From NCBI GenBank assembly GCA_910592205.1, contig CAJVPJ010001293.1, positions 1-10,745 of the forward strand: 10,745 nt of DNA. Direction: 5' to 3'. Under the pieces are notes generated by a model that was given only the letters and a program-made list of their open reading frames with translations, ran no database searches and had not been told where the DNA came from. The stretch comes from Paraglomus occultum. Its lineage: Eukaryota > Glomeromycota > Glomeromycetes > Paraglomerales > Paraglomeraceae. Below are positions 9,528 to 10,745 of the stretch, piece after piece; the stretch's first letter is position 1, and every line of letters starts with the position of its first letter. The position numbers were made by a program, and so were the translations under genes.

Positions 9528-9649
9528 CTAAATGCTTATCATTCCCTCTATTCCCCACACTGCCGTTGTCTTCGGGCAGGGAGGTTGGGGTTGCGCGCGG
9601 CTTAAATCTTGCGCGGTACTCATGTTCGTCCGTCTCGTAAAGCGTGGAG
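9528..9649 (-). CDS. Coding-like GC-rich segment, possible exon upstream of the RRM-like exons
   Basis: After an AG ending at 9650, the minus strand reads 40 codons, beginning STLYETDEHEYRARFKPRAT and continuing PTSLPEDNGSVGNRGNDKHL, up to a GTCAAC donor at 9527. The peptide is hydrophilic and disorder-like, and its codons prefer C/G at third positions, like the first RRM-like exon. The segment ends at the edge of the tandem repeat. Its exit phase does not fit a direct join to the exon at 8760, so an intermediate exon is missing, the repeat has disrupted the gene, or the model is wrong. A second frame here also opens with an ATG (9623, MSTAQDLSRAQPQPP) and would fit the RRM frame if the array were absent. 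Confidence 0.25.
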
Positions 9650-9924
9650 CTGCGTCAAACGTGTCTCGAACCACCCCAGTAGCACCAACAAAAAAAGGCA
9701 GTCATGTGTTTGTTTTTGTGACGTAACGAATATTTTGACCAACGAAAAACTTTGCGCTGATCGTGTTCACATGAAAATTTTGCCACAAATTGACTAAGTG
9801 CCACAGTCAGTATTGGTGCCATACGGCTGATATCATGTGATATAACCAGTAGAGGCTGATCATGATGTGGCTGTAAAACTGACCAGTGTGACTGATGATG
9901 TTTTGAAAGTAATTTGATGCTCAT
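9650..9924. other. Region upstream of the GC-rich segment; one open frame, no identified gene
   Basis: The minus strand is open from an ATG at 9924 to 9655 (89 codons, starting MSIKLLSKHHQSHW), with a good GTCAGT donor inside it. It could be a first exon of the same minus-strand gene but has no recognisable domain. TGACGTAA, close to a CRE-type bZIP site, lies at 9719-9726. A 14-bp interrupted palindrome, ATATCA-TG-TGATAT, is at 9830-9843. Confidence 0.3.
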
Positions 9925-10058
9925 TCATAAGTTATTATTATGAACTTGTTGATTTTTATCATACTAGAATGTGAGGAGTATAATATATAAACCATAATGT
10001 GATTAATATAGGATTACCTCTATATTAATATTAATTTTAATATATAAAAATAAAATAT

Positions 10059-10253
10059 ATGAAACTCATTTACATTAAATCCACCATGGAACCCAAGAAT
10101 TACAGCACCATTAGAAGCATTCTAAAGAAAGCTCAAGGAGAAAAAATTGCACTTATTATTATGTTTTTAAATAGTTATTTTGCCTTTCTTTTAATTAAAG
10201 AAAAGGCATCCTATGGTCTTTTTTCACTGATCACAACAATAAAAGGGGTGTAG
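10059..10253 (+). other. 64-codon ORF, unidentified
   Basis: The best start is an internal ATG at 10086 in CCACCATGG, a near-perfect initiation context. The N-terminal part, MEPKNYSTIRSILKKAQGEK, is basic, and the rest is hydrophobic (LIIMFLNSYFAFLLI). The first part faintly resembles a helix-turn-helix such as those heading transposases, but there is no catalytic domain after it. It could be a decayed element, the first exon of a gene running to the right edge, or chance. Confidence 0.25.
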
Positions 10254-10304
10254 TACAGAGAAAGTTTTCCCAATTTAAAATGTCAATTTTAGAGAGAGAA
10301 GACT

Positions 10305-10347
10305 TACTACTACTACTACCTACTACTGCTGCTGCTGCTGCTGCTGC
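10305..10347. repeat. TAC/TGC trinucleotide microsatellite
   Basis: (TAC)5, one C, (TAC)2, then (TGC)7. It is a compound triplet repeat in a region without a supported reading frame. Confidence 0.95.
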
Positions 10348-10368
10348 TTTTTGTAGAGACAGTAATGA

Positions 10369-10563
10369 TATTTTTCCTTAGACATTGACACATCTTGGTC
10401 TTTTATGAGTTTCTCACATAAAACATTAAAAGTTAACCATGACTGCAGAACCTCCTATGACATTTATCATGTAACAGCAGTCAAAGACTGGACATATGCA
10501 AACTTAACAGAGTATTATCGTTCTAAATGCAAGCAAATCAGAGGAAGCAATTATATTCTATAA
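10369..10563 (+). other. Possible exon or gene fragment, unidentified
   Basis: A plus-strand frame is open from 10369, with an ATG at 10405 (MSFSHKTLKVNHDCRTSYDI, continuing YHVTAVKDWTYANLTEYYRS) to TAA at 10561-10563. It follows a CCTTAG acceptor ending at 10380. Residue composition is balanced and protein-like despite the AT-rich DNA. No family is recognised. A short open stretch after TATAG near 10646 (IFIDNYGEPLKLLLDS, stop at 10694-10696) followed by AATAAA could be the last exon of the same gene, but I found no donor that joins them cleanly. Confidence 0.25.
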
Positions 10564-10572
10564 AAAAGGATC

Positions 10573-10593
10573 TACTACTACTACTACTACTAC
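10573..10593. repeat. (TAC)7 microsatellite
   Basis: Seven perfect TAC units, the same motif as at 10305, directly followed by a 12-bp palindrome (10595-10606). Confidence 0.95.
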
Positions 10594-10594
10594 T

Positions 10595-10606
10595 GTCAGA
10601 TCTGAC
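10595..10606. repeat. 12-bp perfect palindrome
   Basis: GTCAGATCTGAC is fully self-complementary, two bases after the (TAC)7 run. A further 16-bp perfect palindrome, ACATTAATATTAATGT, lies at 10699-10714. Confidence 0.85.
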
Positions 10607-10728
10607 GAATATCGATAATAATCTTCTGTGATTTCGTTTTTATAGGATCTTTATTGACAACTACGGAGAACCGCTAAAGCTGCTTTTAGACAGCTAGTAC
10701 ATTAATATTAATGTGACTAAACTGAATC

Positions 10729-10734
10729 AATAAA
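10729..10734 (+). terminator. Possible poly(A) signal near the right edge
   Basis: AATAAA about 33 nt after the stop of a short open stretch (ends 10696). It suggests that a plus-strand transcript ends here, but that gene is not established. Confidence 0.35.
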
Positions 10735-10745
10735 GAAACTTGGCC

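Larger units (their letters stand above)
8761..9535. repeat. Two-copy diverged tandem repeat (394-bp and 381-bp units)
   Basis: Copy 1 is 8761-9154 and copy 2 is 9155-9535. Each starts tcggaagcg(t/c)tataatta plus an A/G run and ends gagttgacctaaatgc. The copies align along their whole length, with roughly 15-18 substitutions, nearly all transitions. There are also small indels: 9 nt (cagggacga) present only in copy 1, about 9 nt gained in copy 2 near 9461, and single-base gaps. The indels change the reading frame between copies on both strands, so the repeat is not under protein-coding constraint even though copy 2 happens to hold a 126-codon plus-strand ORF (9151-9531). I see no terminal inverted repeats, target-site duplications or transposase. 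Confidence 0.92.

Noticed and set aside
9151-9531. 126-codon plus-strand ORF filling repeat copy 2
   Set aside because: The matching frame in copy 1 is broken by indels, and substitutions do not follow codon positions. No protein family is apparent. Treated as chance opening in a repeat.
8761-9535. Array as a transposon or CRISPR
   Set aside because: No terminal inverted repeats, target duplications, transposase or short regular spacers; it is a plain two-unit tandem duplication.
9880-9960. Box C-like TGATGAT with nearby CTGA, suggesting a C/D snoRNA
   Set aside because: No D box at the right distance downstream and no terminal stem.

Overview
The window looks like nuclear DNA from a filamentous, early-diverging fungus; Mucoromycota is my best guess. 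It is AT-rich overall. Genes are closely packed and full of short GT-AG introns, mostly 40-145 nt. AATAAA-type poly(A) signals follow the stops. The three confident proteins are fungal or pan-eukaryotic housekeeping families. The taxonomic guess is inference, not a database result.

Left part (about 1-7224): three spliced genes. (1) A plus-strand UVRAG/Vps38-type protein, the autophagy and endosome subunit of a PI3-kinase complex, at 71-2341; its N-terminus may extend off the left edge. (2) A plus-strand mitochondrial HAD class IIA hydrolase of the CECR5/HDHD5/YKR070W type at 2864-4960, with 11 exons including a 24-nt microexon. I could follow this model codon by codon to 362 residues. (3) A minus-strand Bfr1-like coiled-coil protein at 7224-5338, with 4 exons and 477 residues, convergent with gene 2. 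No functional link between the three is evident; they look like unrelated housekeeping neighbours.

Middle (7225-8395): about 1.2 kb of AT-rich sequence with no gene I can defend. It holds the upstream region of the Bfr1-like gene and a 20-bp AT-only palindrome.

Right part (8396-9924): an abruptly more GC- and CpG-rich island. Two minus-strand exons (8760-8618 and 8569-8399), too short or split to stand out as ORFs, together read as an RNA-recognition-motif-like domain. Directly upstream of them in transcription order is a 775-bp array of two diverged tandem copies of a 394/381-bp unit. Beyond the array is another GC-rich, coding-like minus-strand segment (9649-9528). The copies differ almost only by transitions and small indels. 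This segment is the most unusual part of the window: an apparent gene whose middle is occupied by, or whose intron is made of, the tandem repeat.

Right end (9925-10745): AT-rich, with a 64-codon ORF, TAC/TGC microsatellites, a 12-bp and a 16-bp palindrome, and fragments that could be the last exons of a plus-strand gene ending in an AATAAA signal. None is identified.
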